From the NCBI RefSeq assembly GCF_036588685.1, contig NC_086379.1, positions 20,135,862-20,199,861 on the forward strand: a DNA stretch of 64,000 bases, in the 5' to 3' direction. Position 1 is the first letter of the stretch; each line of letters starts with the position of its first letter. The notes below the pieces were generated by a model. It made no database searches. It saw only the letters and a program-made list of their open reading frames with translations, and had not been told where the DNA came from. Both the position numbers and the translations under genes were made by a program. Source of the stretch: Mytilus trossulus (Eukaryota; Mollusca; Bivalvia; Mytilida; Mytilidae). Below, piece by piece: positions 1 to 14,519 of the stretch.

Positions 1-897
1 CTCATCTTTACTGTATTATGGGTGTAAGTATAGGAATAGATCAGGTTAACTCTGAGGACTCATCTTTACTGTATTATGGTTGTAAGTATAGGAATAGATC
101 AGGTTAACTCTGAGGACTCATCTTTACTGTATTATGGGTGTAAGTATAGGAATAGATCAGGTCAACTCTGAGGACTCATCTTTACTGTATTATGGGTGTA
201 AGTATAGGAATAGATCAGGTCAACTCTGAAGACTCATCTTTACTGTATTATGGGTGTAAGTATAGGAATAGATCAGGTTAACTCTGAGGACTCATCTTTA
301 CTGTATTATGGGTGTAAGTATAGGAATAGATCAGGTCAACTCTGAAGACTCATCTTTACTGTATTATGGGTGTAAGTATAGGAATAGATCAGGTTAACTC
401 TGAGGACTCATCTTTACTGTATTATGGGTGTAAGTATAGGAATAGATCAGGTCAACTCTGAAGACTCATCTTTACTGTATTATGGGTGTAAGTATAGGAA
501 TAGATCAGGTCAACTCTGAAGACTCATCTTTACTGTATTATGGGTGTAAGTATAGGAATAGATCAGGTTAACTCTGTAGACTCATCTTTACTGTATTATG
601 GGTGTAAGTATAGGAATAGATCAGGTTAACTCTGAAGACTCATCTTTACTGTATTATGGGTGTAAGTATAGGAATAGATCAGGTTAACTCTGAGGACTCA
701 TCTTTACTGTATTATGGGTGTAAGTATAGGAATAGATCAGGTTAACTCTGAAGACTCATCTTTACTGTATTATGGGTGTAAGTATAGGAATAGATCAGGT
801 TAACTCTGAAGACTCATCTTTACTGTATTATGGGTGTAAGTATAGGAATAGATCAGGTTAACTCTGAAGACTCATCTTTACTGTATTATGGGTGTAA

Positions 898-1550
898 GGG
901 TGCTATAAACAGTTTCGTATAAAAAACTAGGGGTTATTCCCCGACTAAAAATAGACTTGGAGGGAAGCCCCTTTTTATCAACATAATTGGTAAAAAAGTA
1001 TCATGTTTTTTATATTTGATTGTAAAAATAAGTTAATTAGCTTCAATTAGAACAGGTTGAATGATTTAAATAATTTTTAAAAATTAGATTAAATACACAT
1101 GTTTTAAGGGGAGACAAACTGTAAACATCCTGTTTTTTTGGCAGTGAAAAGTGCAAAACTTATTTGCACCCACTGTAGCTCTTTTCGGAGCAGGCGAACG
1201 TAGCCTGAAGCATAAATTTTTAGAAAGACCAGGTAAAAACCTATGAAATTCATACAGTTTTGAATATGAAAAATGTGCATGTATCATGTCTGCATGGGTG
1301 TGCACATGGCCTGATTTCATGTTTTTTATGCATAGATTAGACAATGTTTTCCCCATTTTCTCTGGATAAAACTTTTTGGTACTATTAAAAGTACAATTTA
1401 TTTTTATTTCATTATAAACTAGAGAAAATTCTGATTCTAATGATATCTAGTTTTATACAAGTATCTTCATTAACATTAACACCACTAAGGGTCAATCATA
1501 GATGGTCCCTCAAAATATGACGTCATAGAAAAAAACTGTTGATTGCACCC
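898..1550. mobile_element. Harbinger-like MITE, copy 1
   Basis: The 653-bp element starts GGGTGCTATAAACAGTTT and ends with the near-complement AACTGTTGATTGCACCC, giving imperfect TIRs of about 17 bp. It is flanked by TAA on both sides (895-897, 1551-1553), which duplicates bases 25-27 of the 58-bp unit. A TWA duplication and TIRs starting GGG fit PIF/Harbinger MITEs. It contains a 90-codon minus-strand ORF (1084-1356) with no domain I recognise, probably chance, and a TGACGTCA palindrome near the right end. The assignment to Harbinger rests only on termini and TSD; no transposase is present. Confidence 0.8.
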
Positions 1551-2771
1551 TAAGTATAGGAATAGATCAGGTCAACTCTGAGGACTCATCTTTACTGTAT
1601 TATGGTTGTAAGTAAAGGAATAGATCAGGTTAACTCTGAGGACTCATCTTTACTGTATTATGGGTGTAAGTATAGGAATAGATCAGGTTAACTCTGAGGA
1701 CTCATCTTTACTGTATTATGGTTGTAAGTATAGGAATAGATCAGGTTAACTCTGAGGACTCATCTTTACTGTATTATGGGTGTAAGTATAGGAATAGATC
1801 AGGTTAACTCTGAAGACTCATCTTTACTGTATTATGGGTGTAAGTATAGGAATAGATCAGGTCAACTCTGAAGACTCATCTTTACTGTATTATGGGTGTA
1901 AGTATAGGAATAGATCAGGTTAACTCTGAGGACTCATCTTTACTGTATTATGGTTGTAAGTATAGGAATAGATCAGGTTAACTCTGAGGACTCATCTTTA
2001 CTGTATTATGGGTGTAAGTATAGGAATAGATCAGGTCAACTCTGAGGACTCATCTTTACTGTATTATGGGTGTAAGTATAGGAATAGATCAGGTCAACTC
2101 TGAAGACTCATCTTTACTGTATTATGGGTGTAAGTATAGGAATAGATCAGGTTAACTCTGAGGACTCATCTTTACTGTATTATGGGTGTAAGTATAGGAA
2201 TAGATCAGGTCAACTCTGAAGACTCATCTTTACTGTATTATGGGTGTAAGTATAGGAATAGATCAGGTTAACTCTGAGGACTCATCTTTACTGTATTATG
2301 GGTGTAAGTATAGGAATAGATCAGGTCAACTCTGAAGACTCATCTTTACTGTATTATGGGTGTAAGTATAGGAATAGATCAGGTCAACTCTGAAGACTCA
2401 TCTTTACTGTATTATGGGTGTAAGTATAGGAATAGATCAGGTTAACTCTGTAGACTCATCTTTACTGTATTATGGGTGTAAGTATAGGAATAGATCAGGT
2501 TAACTCTGAAGACTCATCTTTACTGTATTATGGGTGTAAGTATAGGAATAGATCAGGTTAACTCTGAGGACTCATCTTTACTGTATTATGGGTGTAAGTA
2601 TAGGAATAGATCAGGTTAACTCTGAAGACTCATCTTTACTGTATTATGGGTGTAAGTATAGGAATAGATCAGGTTAACTCTGAAGACTCATCTTTACTGT
2701 ATTATGGGTGTAAGTATAGGAATAGATCAGGTTAACTCTGAAGACTCATCTTTACTGTATTATGGGTGTAA

Positions 2772-3424
2772 GGGTGCTATAAACAGTTTCGTATAAAAAA
2801 CTAGGGGTTATTCCCCGACTAAAAATAGACTTGGAGGGAAGCCCCTTTTTATCAACATAATTGGTAAAAAAGTATCATGTTTTTTATATTTGATTGTAAA
2901 AATAAGTTAATTAGCTTCAATTAGAACAGGTTGAATGATTTAAATAATTTTTAAAAATTAGATTAAATACACATGTTTTAAGGGGAGACAAACTGTAAAC
3001 ATCCTGTTTTTTTGGCAGTGAAAAGTGCAAAACTTATTTGCACCCACTGTAGCTCTTTTCGGAGCAGGCGAACGTAGCCTGAAGCATAAATTTTTAGAAA
3101 GACCAGGTAAAAACCTATGAAATTCATACAGTTTTGAATATGAAAAATGTGCATGTATCATGTCTGCATGGGTGTGCACATGGCCTGATTTCATGTTTTT
3201 TATGCATAGATTAGACAATGTTTTCCCCATTTTCTCTGGATAAAACTTTTTGGTACTATTAAAAGTACAATTTATTTTTATTTCATTATAAACTAGAGAA
3301 AATTCTGATTCTAATGATATCTAGTTTTATACAAGTATCTTCATTAACATTAACACCACTAAGGGTCAATCATAGATGGTCCCTCAAAATATGACGTCAT
3401 AGAAAAAAACTGTTGATTGCACCC
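2772..3424. mobile_element. Harbinger-like MITE, copy 2
   Basis: Same element, orientation, insertion phase and TAA flanks as copy 1. It follows a block of 21 satellite units, and the first unit after it carries the AGTAAAGG variant. Confidence 0.8.
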
Positions 3425-5457
3425 TAAGTATAGGAATAGATCAGGTCAACTCTGAGGACTCATCTTTACTGTATTATGGTTGTAAGTAAAGGAATAGATC
3501 AGGTTAACTCTGAGGACTCATCTTTACTGTATTATGGGTGTAAGTATAGGAATAGATCAGGTTAACTCTGAGGACTCATCTTTACTGTATTATGGTTGTA
3601 AGTATAGGAATAGATCAGGTTAACTCTGAGGACTCATCTTTACTGTATTATGGGTGTAAGTATAGGAATAGATCAGGTTAACTCTGAAGACTCATCTTTA
3701 CTGTATTATGGGTGTAAGTATAGGAATAGATCAGGTCAACTCTGAAGACTCATCTTTACTGTATTATGGGTGTAAGTATAGGAATAGATCAGGTTAACTC
3801 TGAGGACTCATCTTTACTGTATTATGGTTGTAAGTATAGGAATAGATCAGGTTAACTCTGAGGACTCATCTTTACTGTATTATGGGTGTAAGTATAGGAA
3901 TAGATCAGGTCAACTCTGAGGACTCATCTTTACTGTATTATGGGTGTAAGTATAGGAATAGATCAGGTCAACTCTGAAGACTCATCTTTACTGTATTATG
4001 GGTGTAAGTATAGGAATAGATCAGGTTAACTCTGAGGACTCATCTTTACTGTATTATGGGTGTAAGTATAGGAATAGATCAGGTCAACTCTGAAGACTCA
4101 TCTTTACTGTATTATGGGTGTAAGTATAGGAATAGATCAGGTTAACTCTGAGGACTCATCTTTACTGTATTATGGGTGTAAGTATAGGAATAGATCAGGT
4201 CAACTCTGAAGACTCATCTTTACTGTATTATGGGTGTAAGTATAGGAATAGATCAGGTCAACTCTGAAGACTCATCTTTACTGTATTATGGGTGTAAGTA
4301 TAGGAATAGATCAGGTTAACTCTGTAGACTCATCTTTACTGTATTATGGGTGTAAGTATAGGAATAGATCAGGTTAACTCTGAAGACTCATCTTTACTGT
4401 ATTATGGGTGTAAGTATAGGAATAGATCAGGTTAACTCTGAGGACTCATCTTTACTGTATTATGGGTGTAAGTATAGGAATAGATCAGGTTAACTCTGAA
4501 GACTCATCTTTACTGTATTATGGTTGTAAGTATAGGAATAGATCAGGTCAACTCTGAAGACTCATCTTTACTGTATTATGGGTGTAAGTATAGGAATAGA
4601 TCAGGTTAACTCTGAAGACTCATCTTTACTGTATTATGGGTGTAAGTATAGGAATAGATCAGGTCAACTCTGAAGACTCATCTTTACTGTATTATGGTTG
4701 TAAGTATAGGAATAGATCAGGTTAACTCTGAGGACTCATCTTTACTGTATTATGGGTGTAAGTATAGGAATAGATCAGGTCAACTCTGAGGACTCATCTT
4801 TACTGTATTATGGGTGTAAGTATAGGAATAGATCAGGTTAACTCTGAAGACTCATCTTTACTGTATTATGGGTGTAAGTATAGGAATAGATCAGGTCAAC
4901 TCTGAAGACTCATCTTTACTGTATTATGGGTGTAAGTATAGGAATAGATCAGGTTAACTCTGAGGACTCATCTTTACTGTATTATGGTTGTAAGTATAGG
5001 AATAGATCAGGTTAACTCTGAAGACTCATCTTTACTGTATTATGGGTGTAAGTATAGGAATAGATCAGGTTAACTCTGAAGACTCATCTTTACTGTATTA
5101 TGGGTGTAAGTATAGGAATAGATCAGGTCAACTCTGAGGACTCATCTTTACTGTATTATGGGTGTAAGTATAGGAATAGATCAGGTCAACTCTGAAGACT
5201 CATCTTTACTGTATTATGGGTGTAAGTATAGGAATAGATCAGGTTAACTCTGAGGACTCATCTTTACTGTATTATGGGTGTAAGTATAGGAATAGATCAG
5301 GTTAACTCTGAAGACTCATCTTTACTGTATTATGGGTGTAAGTATAGGAATAGATCAGGTTAACTCTGAAGACTCATCTTTACTGTATTATGGGTGTAAG
5401 TATAGGAATAGATCAGGTTAACTCTGAAGACTCATCTTTACTGTATTATGGGTGTAA

Positions 5458-6110
5458 GGGTGCTATAAACAGTTTCGTATAAAAAACTAGGGGTTATTCC
5501 CCGACTAAAAATAGACTTGGAGGGAAGCCCCTTTTTATCAACATAATTGGTAAAAAAGTATCATGTTTTTTATATTTGATTGTAAAAATAAGTTAATTAG
5601 CTTCAATTAGAACAGGTTGAATGATTTAAATAATTTTTAAAAATTAGATTAAATACACATGTTTTAAGGGGAGACAAACTGTAAACATCCTGTTTTTTTG
5701 GCAGTGAAAAGTGCAAAACTTATTTGCACCCACTGTAGCTCTTTTCGGAGCAGGCGAACGTAGCCTGAAGCATAAATTTTTAGAAAGACCAGGTAAAAAC
5801 CTATGAAATTCATACAGTTTTGAATATGAAAAATGTGCATGTATCATGTCTGCATGGGTGTGCACATGGCCTGATTTCATGTTTTTTATGCATAGATTAG
5901 ACAATGTTTTCCCCATTTTCTCTGGATAAAACTTTTTGGTACTATTAAAAGTACAATTTATTTTTATTTCATTATAAACTAGAGAAAATTCTGATTCTAA
6001 TGATATCTAGTTTTATACAAGTATCTTCATTAACATTAACACCACTAAGGGTCAATCATAGATGGTCCCTCAAAATATGACGTCATAGAAAAAAACTGTT
6101 GATTGCACCC
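5458..6110. mobile_element. Harbinger-like MITE, copy 3
   Basis: Same element and junctions, after a block of 35 units. It is the only copy whose following unit has AGTATAGG instead of AGTAAAGG. Confidence 0.8.
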
Positions 6111-8143
6111 TAAGTATAGGAATAGATCAGGTCAACTCTGAGGACTCATCTTTACTGTATTATGGTTGTAAGTATAGGAATAGATCAGGTTAACTCTGAG
6201 GACTCATCTTTACTGTATTATGGGTGTAAGTATAGGAATAGATCAGGTTAACTCTGAGGACTCATCTTTACTGTATTATGGTTGTAAGTATAGGAATAGA
6301 TCAGGTTAACTCTGAGGACTCATCTTTACTGTATTATGGGTGTAAGTATAGGAATAGATCAGGTTAACTCTGAAGACTCATCTTTACTGTATTATGGGTG
6401 TAAGTATAGGAATAGATCAGGTCAACTCTGAAGACTCATCTTTACTGTATTATGGGTGTAAGTATAGGAATAGATCAGGTTAACTCTGAGGACTCATCTT
6501 TACTGTATTATGGTTGTAAGTATAGGAATAGATCAGGTTAACTCTGAGGACTCATCTTTACTGTATTATGGGTGTAAGTATAGGAATAGATCAGGTCAAC
6601 TCTGAGGACTCATCTTTACTGTATTATGGGTGTAAGTATAGGAATAAATCAGGTCAACTCTGAAGACTCATCTTTACTGTATTATGGGTGTAAGTATAGG
6701 AATAGATCAGGTTAACTCTGAGGACTCATCTTTACTGTATTATGGGTGTAAGTATAGGAATAGATCAGGTCAACTCTGAAGACTCATCTTTACTGTATTA
6801 TGGGTGTAAGTATAGGAATAGATCAGGTTAACTCTGAGGACTCATCTTTACTGTATTATGGGTGTAAGTATAGGAATAGATCAGGTCAACTCTGAAGACT
6901 CATCTTTACTGTATTATGGGTGTAAGTATAGGAATAGATCAGGTCAACTCTGAAAACTCATCTTTACTGTATTATGGGTGTAAGTATAGGAATAGATCAG
7001 GTTAACTCTGAAGACTCATCTTTACTGTATTATGGGTGTAAGTATAGGAATAGATCAGGTTAACTCTGAAGACTCATCTTTACTGTATTATGGGTGTAAG
7101 TATAGGAATAGATCAGGTTAACTCTGAGGACTCATCTTTACTGTATTATGGGTGTAAGTATAGGAATAGATCAGGTTAACTCTGAAGACTCATCTTTACT
7201 GTATTATGGTTGTAAGTATAGGAATAGATCAGGTCAACTCTGAAGACTCATCTTTACTGTATTATGGGTGTAAGTATAGGAATAGATCAGGTTAACTCTG
7301 AAGACTCATCTTTACTGTATTATGGGTGTAAGTATAGGAATAGATCAGGTCAACTCTGAAGACTCATCTTTACTGTATTATGGTTGTAAGTATAGGAATA
7401 GATCAGGTTAACTCTGAGGACTCATCTTTACTGTATTATGGGTGTAAGTATAGGAATAGATCAGGTCAACTCTGAGGACTCATCTTTACTGTATTATGGG
7501 TGTAAGTATAGGAATAGATCAGGTTAACTCTGAAGACTCATCTTTACTGTATTATGGGTGTAAGTATAGGAATAGATCAGGTCAACTCTGAAGACTCATC
7601 TTTACTGTATTATGGGTGTAAGTATAGGAATAGATCAGGTTAACTCTGAGGACTCATCTTTACTGTATTATGGTTGTAAGTATAGGAATAGATCAGGTTA
7701 ACTCTGAAGACTCATCTTTACTGTATTATGGGTGTAAGTATAGGAATAGATCAGGTTAACTCTGAAGACTCATCTTTACTGTATTATGGGTGTAAGTATA
7801 GGAATAGATCAGGTCAACTCTGAGGACTCATCTTTACTGTATTATGGGTGTAAGTATAGGAATAGATCAGGTCAACTCTGAAGACTCATCTTTACTGTAT
7901 TATGGGTGTAAGTATAGGAATAGATCAGGTTAACTCTGAGGACTCATCTTTACTGTATTATGGGTGTAAGTATAGGAATAGATCAGGTTAACTCTGAAGA
8001 CTCATCTTTACTGTATTATGGGTGTAAGTATAGGAATAGATCAGGTTAACTCTGAAGACTCATCTTTACTGTATTATGGGTGTAAGTATAGGAATAGATC
8101 AGGTTAACTCTGAAGACTCATCTTTACTGTATTATGGGTGTAA

Positions 8144-8796
8144 GGGTGCTATAAACAGTTTCGTATAAAAAACTAGGGGTTATTCCCCGACTAAAAATAG
8201 ACTTGGAGGGAAGCCCCTTTTTATCAACATAATTGGTAAAAAAGTATCATGTTTTTTATATTTGATTGTAAAAATAAGTTAATTAGCTTCAATTAGAACA
8301 GGTTGAATGATTTAAATAATTTTTAAAAATTAGATTAAATACACATGTTTTAAGGGGAGACAAACTGTAAACATCCTGTTTTTTTGGCAGTGAAAAGTGC
8401 AAAACTTATTTGCACCCACTGTAGCTCTTTTCGGAGCAGGCGAACGTAGCCTGAAGCATAAATTTTTAGAAAGACCAGGTAAAAACCTATGAAATTCATA
8501 CAGTTTTGAATATGAAAAATGTGCATGTATCATGTCTGCATGGGTGTGCACATGGCCTGATTTCATGTTTTTTATGCATAGATTAGACAATGTTTTCCCC
8601 ATTTTCTCTGGATAAAACTTTTTGGTACTATTAAAAGTACAATTTATTTTTATTTCATTATAAACTAGAGAAAATTCTGATTCTAATGATATCTAGTTTT
8701 ATACAAGTATCTTCATTAACATTAACACCACTAAGGGTCAATCATAGATGGTCCCTCAAAATATGACGTCATAGAAAAAAACTGTTGATTGCACCC
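8144..8796. mobile_element. Harbinger-like MITE, copy 4
   Basis: Same element and junctions as copy 1, after a block of 35 units; the AGTAAAGG marker follows. Confidence 0.8.
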
Positions 8797-10307
8797 TAAG
8801 TATAGGAATAGATCAGGTCAACTCTGAGGACTCATCTTTACTGTATTATGGTTGTAAGTAAAGGAATAGATCAGGTTAACTCTGAGGACTCATCTTTACT
8901 GTATTATGGGTGTAAGTATAGGAATAGATCAGGTTAACTCTGAGGACTCATCTTTACTGTATTATGGTTGTAAGTATAGGAATAGATCAGGTTAACTCTG
9001 AGGACTCATCTTTACTGTATTATGGGTGTAAGTATAGGAATAGATCAGGTTAACTCTGAAGACTCATCTTTACTGTATTATGGGTGTAAGTATAGGAATA
9101 GATCAGGTCAACTCTGAAGACTCATCTTTACTGTATTATGGGTGTAAGTATAGGAATAGATCAGGTTAACTCTGAGGACTCATCTTTACTGTATTATGGT
9201 TGTAAGTATAGGAATAGATCAGGTTAACTCTGAGGACTCATCTTTACTGTATTATGGGTGTAAGTATAGGAATAGATCAGGTCAACTCTGAGGACTCATC
9301 TTTACTGTATTATGGGTGTAAGTATAGGAATAGATCAGGTCAACTCTGAAGACTCATCTTTACTGTATTATGGGTGTAAGTATAGGAATAGATCAGGTTA
9401 ACTCTGAGGACTCATCTTTACTGTATTATGGGTGTAAGTATAGGAATAGATCAGGTCAACTCTGAAGACTCATCTTTACTGTATTATGGGTGTAAGTATA
9501 GGAATAGATCAGGTTAACTCTGAGGACTCATCTTTACTGTATTATGGGTGTAAGTATAGGAATAGATCAGGTCAACTCTGAAGACTCATCTTTACTGTAT
9601 TATGGGTGTAAGTATAGGAATAGATCAGGTCAACTCTGAAGACTCATCTTTACTGTATTATGGGTGTAAGTATAGGAATAGATCAGGTTAACTCTGAAGA
9701 CTCATCTTTACTGTATTATGGGTGTAAGTATAGGAATAGATCAGGTCAACTCTGAAGACTCATCTTTACTGTATTATGGGTGTAAGTATAGGAATAGATC
9801 AGGTTAACTCTGAGGACTCATCTTTACTGTATTATGGTTGTAAGTATAGGAATAGATCAGGTTAACTCTGAAGACTCATCTTTACTGTATTATGGGTGTA
9901 AGTATAGGAATAGATCAGGTTAACTCTGAAGACTCATCTTTACTGTATTATGGGTGTAAGTATAGGAATAGATCAGGTCAACTCTGAGGACTCATCTTTA
10001 CTGTATTATGGGTGTAAGTATAGGAATAGATCAGGTCAACTCTGAAGACTCATCTTTACTGTATTATGGGTGTAAGTATAGGAATAGATCAGGTTAACTC
10101 TGAGGACTCATCTTTACTGTATTATGGGTGTAAGTATAGGAATAGATCAGGTTAACTCTGAAGACTCATCTTTACTGTATTATGGGTGTAAGTATAGGAA
10201 TAGATCAGGTTAACTCTGAAGACTCATCTTTACTGTATTATGGGTGTAAGTATAGGAATAGATCAGGTTAACTCTGAAGACTCATCTTTACTGTATTATG
10301 GGTGTAA

Positions 10308-10960
10308 GGGTGCTATAAACAGTTTCGTATAAAAAACTAGGGGTTATTCCCCGACTAAAAATAGACTTGGAGGGAAGCCCCTTTTTATCAACATAATTGG
10401 TAAAAAAGTATCATGTTTTTTATATTTGATTGTAAAAATAAGTTAATTAGCTTCAATTAGAACAGGTTGAATGATTTAAATAATTTTTAAAAATTAGATT
10501 AAATACACATGTTTTAAGGGGAGACAAACTGTAAACATCCTGTTTTTTTGGCAGTGAAAAGTGCAAAACTTATTTGCACCCACTGTAGCTCTTTTCGGAG
10601 CAGGCGAACGTAGCCTGAAGCATAAATTTTTAGAAAGACCAGGTAAAAACCTATGAAATTCATACAGTTTTGAATATGAAAAATGTGCATGTATCATGTC
10701 TGCATGGGTGTGCACATGGCCTGATTTCATGTTTTTTATGCATAGATTAGACAATGTTTTCCCCATTTTCTCTGGATAAAACTTTTTGGTACTATTAAAA
10801 GTACAATTTATTTTTATTTCATTATAAACTAGAGAAAATTCTGATTCTAATGATATCTAGTTTTATACAAGTATCTTCATTAACATTAACACCACTAAGG
10901 GTCAATCATAGATGGTCCCTCAAAATATGACGTCATAGAAAAAAACTGTTGATTGCACCC
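10308..10960. mobile_element. Harbinger-like MITE, copy 5
   Basis: Same element and junctions as copy 1, after a block of 26 units; the AGTAAAGG marker follows. Confidence 0.8.
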
Positions 10961-12761
10961 TAAGTATAGGAATAGATCAGGTCAACTCTGAGGACTCATC
11001 TTTACTGTATTATGGTTGTAAGTAAAGGAATAGATCAGGTTAACTCTGAGGACTCATCTTTACTGTATTATGGGTGTAAGTATAGGAATAGATCAGGTTA
11101 ACTCTGAGGACTCATCTTTACTGTATTATGGTTGTAAGTATAGGAATAGATCAGGTTAACTCTGAGGACTCATCTTTACTGTATTATGGGTGTAAGTATA
11201 GGAATAGATCAGGTTAACTCTGAAGACTCATCTTTACTGTATTATGGGTGTAAGTATAGGAATAGATCAGGTCAACTCTGAAGACTCATCTTTACTGTAT
11301 TATGGGTGTAAGTATAGGAATAGATCAGGTTAACTCTGAGGACTCATCTTTACTGTATTATGGTTGTAAGTATAGGAATAGATCAGGTTAACTCTGAGGA
11401 CTCATCTTTACTGTATTATGGGTGTAAGTATAGGAATAGATCAGGTCAACTCTGAGGACTCATCTTTACTGTATTATGGGTGTAAGTATAGGAATAGATC
11501 AGGTCAACTCTGAAGACTCATCTTTACTGTATTATGGGTGTAAGTATAGGAATAGATCAGGTTAACTCTGAGGACTCATCTTTACTGTATTATGGGTGTA
11601 AGTATAGGAATAGATCAGGTCAACTCTGAAGACTCATCTTTACTGTATTATGGGTGTAAGTATAGGAATAGATCAGGTTAACTCTGAGGACTCATCTTTA
11701 CTGTATTATGGGTGTAAGTATAGGAATAGATCAGGTCAACTCTGAAGACTCATCTTTACTGTATTATGGGTGTAAGTATAGGAATAGATCAGGTCAACTC
11801 TGAAGACTCATCTTTACTGTATTATGGGTGTAAGTATAGGAATAGATCAGGTTAACTCTGAAGACTCATCTTTACTGTATTATGGGTGTAAGTATAGGAA
11901 TAGATCAGGTTAACTCTGAAGACTCATCTTTACTGTATTATGGGTGTAAGTATAGGAATAGATCAGGTTAACTCTGAGGACTCATCTTTACTGTATTATG
12001 GGTGTAAGTATAGGAATAGATCAGGTTAACTCTGAAGACTCATCTTTACTGTATTATGGTTGTAAGTATAGGAATAGATCAGGTCAACTCTGAAGACTCA
12101 TCTTTACTGTATTATGGGTGTAAGTATAGGAATAGATCAGGTTAACTCTGAAGACTCATCTTTACTGTATTATGGGTGTAAGTATAGGAATAGATCAGGT
12201 CAACTCTGAAGACTCATCTTTACTGTATTATGGTTGTAAGTATAGGAATAGATCAGGTTAACTCTGAGGACTCATCTTTACTGTATTATGGGTGTAAGTA
12301 TAGGAATAGATCAGGTCAACTCTGAGGACTCATCTTTACTGTATTATGGGTGTAAGTATAGGAATAGATCAGGTTAACTCTGAAGAATCATCTTTACTGT
12401 ATTATGGGTGTAAGTATAGGAATAGATCAGGTCAACTCTGAAGACTCATCTTTACTGTATTATGGGTGTAAGTATAGGAATAGATCAGGTTAACTCTGAG
12501 GACTCATCTTTACTGTATTATGGTTGTAAGTATAGGAATAGATCAGGTTAACTCTGAAGACTCATCTTTACTGTATTATGGGTGTAAGTATAGGAATAGA
12601 TCAGGTTAACTCTGAAGACTCATCTTTACTGTATTATGGGTGTAAGTATAGGAATAGATCAGGTTAACTCTGAAGACTCATCTTTACTGTATTATGGGTG
12701 TAAGTATAGGAATAGATCAGGTTAACTCTGAAGACTCATCTTTACTGTATTATGGGTGTAA

Positions 12762-13414
12762 GGGTGCTATAAACAGTTTCGTATAAAAAACTAGGGGTTA
12801 TTCCCCGACTAAAAATAGACTTGGAGGGAAGCCCCTTTTTATCAACATAATTGGTAAAAAAGTATCATGTTTTTTATATTTGATTGTAAAAATAAGTTAA
12901 TTAGCTTCAATTAGAACAGGTTGAATGATTTAAATAATTTTTAAAAATTAGATTAAATACACATGTTTTAAGGGGAGACAAACTGTAAACATCCTGTTTT
13001 TTTGGCAGTGAAAAGTGCAAAACTTATTTGCACCCACTGTAGCTCTTTTCGGAGCAGGCGAACGTAGCCTGAAGCATAAATTTTTAGAAAGACCAGGTAA
13101 AAACCTATGAAATTCATACAGTTTTGAATATGAAAAATGTGCATGTATCATGTCTGCATGGGTGTGCACATGGCCTGATTTCATGTTTTTTATGCATAGA
13201 TTAGACAATGTTTTCCCCATTTTCTCTGGATAAAACTTTTTGGTACTATTAAAAGTACAATTTATTTTTATTTCATTATAAACTAGAGAAAATTCTGATT
13301 CTAATGATATCTAGTTTTATACAAGTATCTTCATTAACATTAACACCACTAAGGGTCAATCATAGATGGTCCCTCAAAATATGACGTCATAGAAAAAAAC
13401 TGTTGATTGCACCC
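12762..13414. mobile_element. Harbinger-like MITE, copy 6
   Basis: Same element and junctions as copy 1, after a block of 31 units; the AGTAAAGG marker follows. Confidence 0.8.
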
Positions 13415-14519
13415 TAAGTATAGGAATAGATCAGGTCAACTCTGAGGACTCATCTTTACTGTATTATGGTTGTAAGTAAAGGAATAGATCAGGTTAACTC
13501 TGAGGACTCATCTTTACTGTATTATGGGTGTAAGTATAGGAATAGATCAGGTTAACTCTGAGGACTCATCTTTACTGTATTATGGTTGTAAGTATAGGAA
13601 TAGATCAGGTTAACTCTGAGGACTCATCTTTACTGTATTATGGGTGTAAGTATAGGAATAGATCAGGTTAACTCTGAAGACTCATCTTTACTGTATTATG
13701 GGTGTAAGTATAGGAATAGATCAGGTCAACTCTGAAGACTCATCTTTACTGTATTATGGGTGTAAGTATAGGAATAGATCAGGTTAACTCTGAGGACTCA
13801 TCTTTACTGTATTATGGTTGTAAGTATAGGAATAGATCAGGTTAACTCTGAGGACTCATCTTTACTGTATTATGGGTGTAAGTATAGGAATAGATCAGGT
13901 CAACTCTGAGGACTCATCTTTACTGTATTATGGGTGTAAGTATAGGAATAGATCAGGTCAACTCTGAAGACTCATCTTTACTGTATTATGGGTGTAAGTA
14001 TAGGAATAGATCAGGTTAACTCTGAGGACTCATCTTTACTGTATTATGGGTGTAAGTATAGGAATAGATCAGGTCAACTCTGAAGACTCATCTTTACTGT
14101 ATTATGGGTGTAAGTATAGGAATAGATCAGGTTAACTCTGAGGACTCATCTTTACTGTATTATGGGTGTAAGTATAGGAATAGATCAGGTCAACTCTGAA
14201 GACTCATCTTTACTGTATTATGGGTGTAAGTATAGGAATAGATCAGGTCAACTCTGAAGACTCATCTTTACTGTATTATGGGTGTAAGTATAGGAATAGA
14301 TCAGGTTAACTCTGAAGACTCATCTTTACTGTATTATGGGTGTAAGTATAGGAATAGATCAGGTTAACTCTGAAGACTCATCTTTACTGTATTATGGGTG
14401 TAAGTATAGGAATAGATCAGGTTAACTCTGAAGACTCATCTTTACTGTATTATGGGTGTAAGTATAGGAATAGATCAGGTTAACTCTGAAGACTCATCTT
14501 TACTGTATTATGGGTGTAA

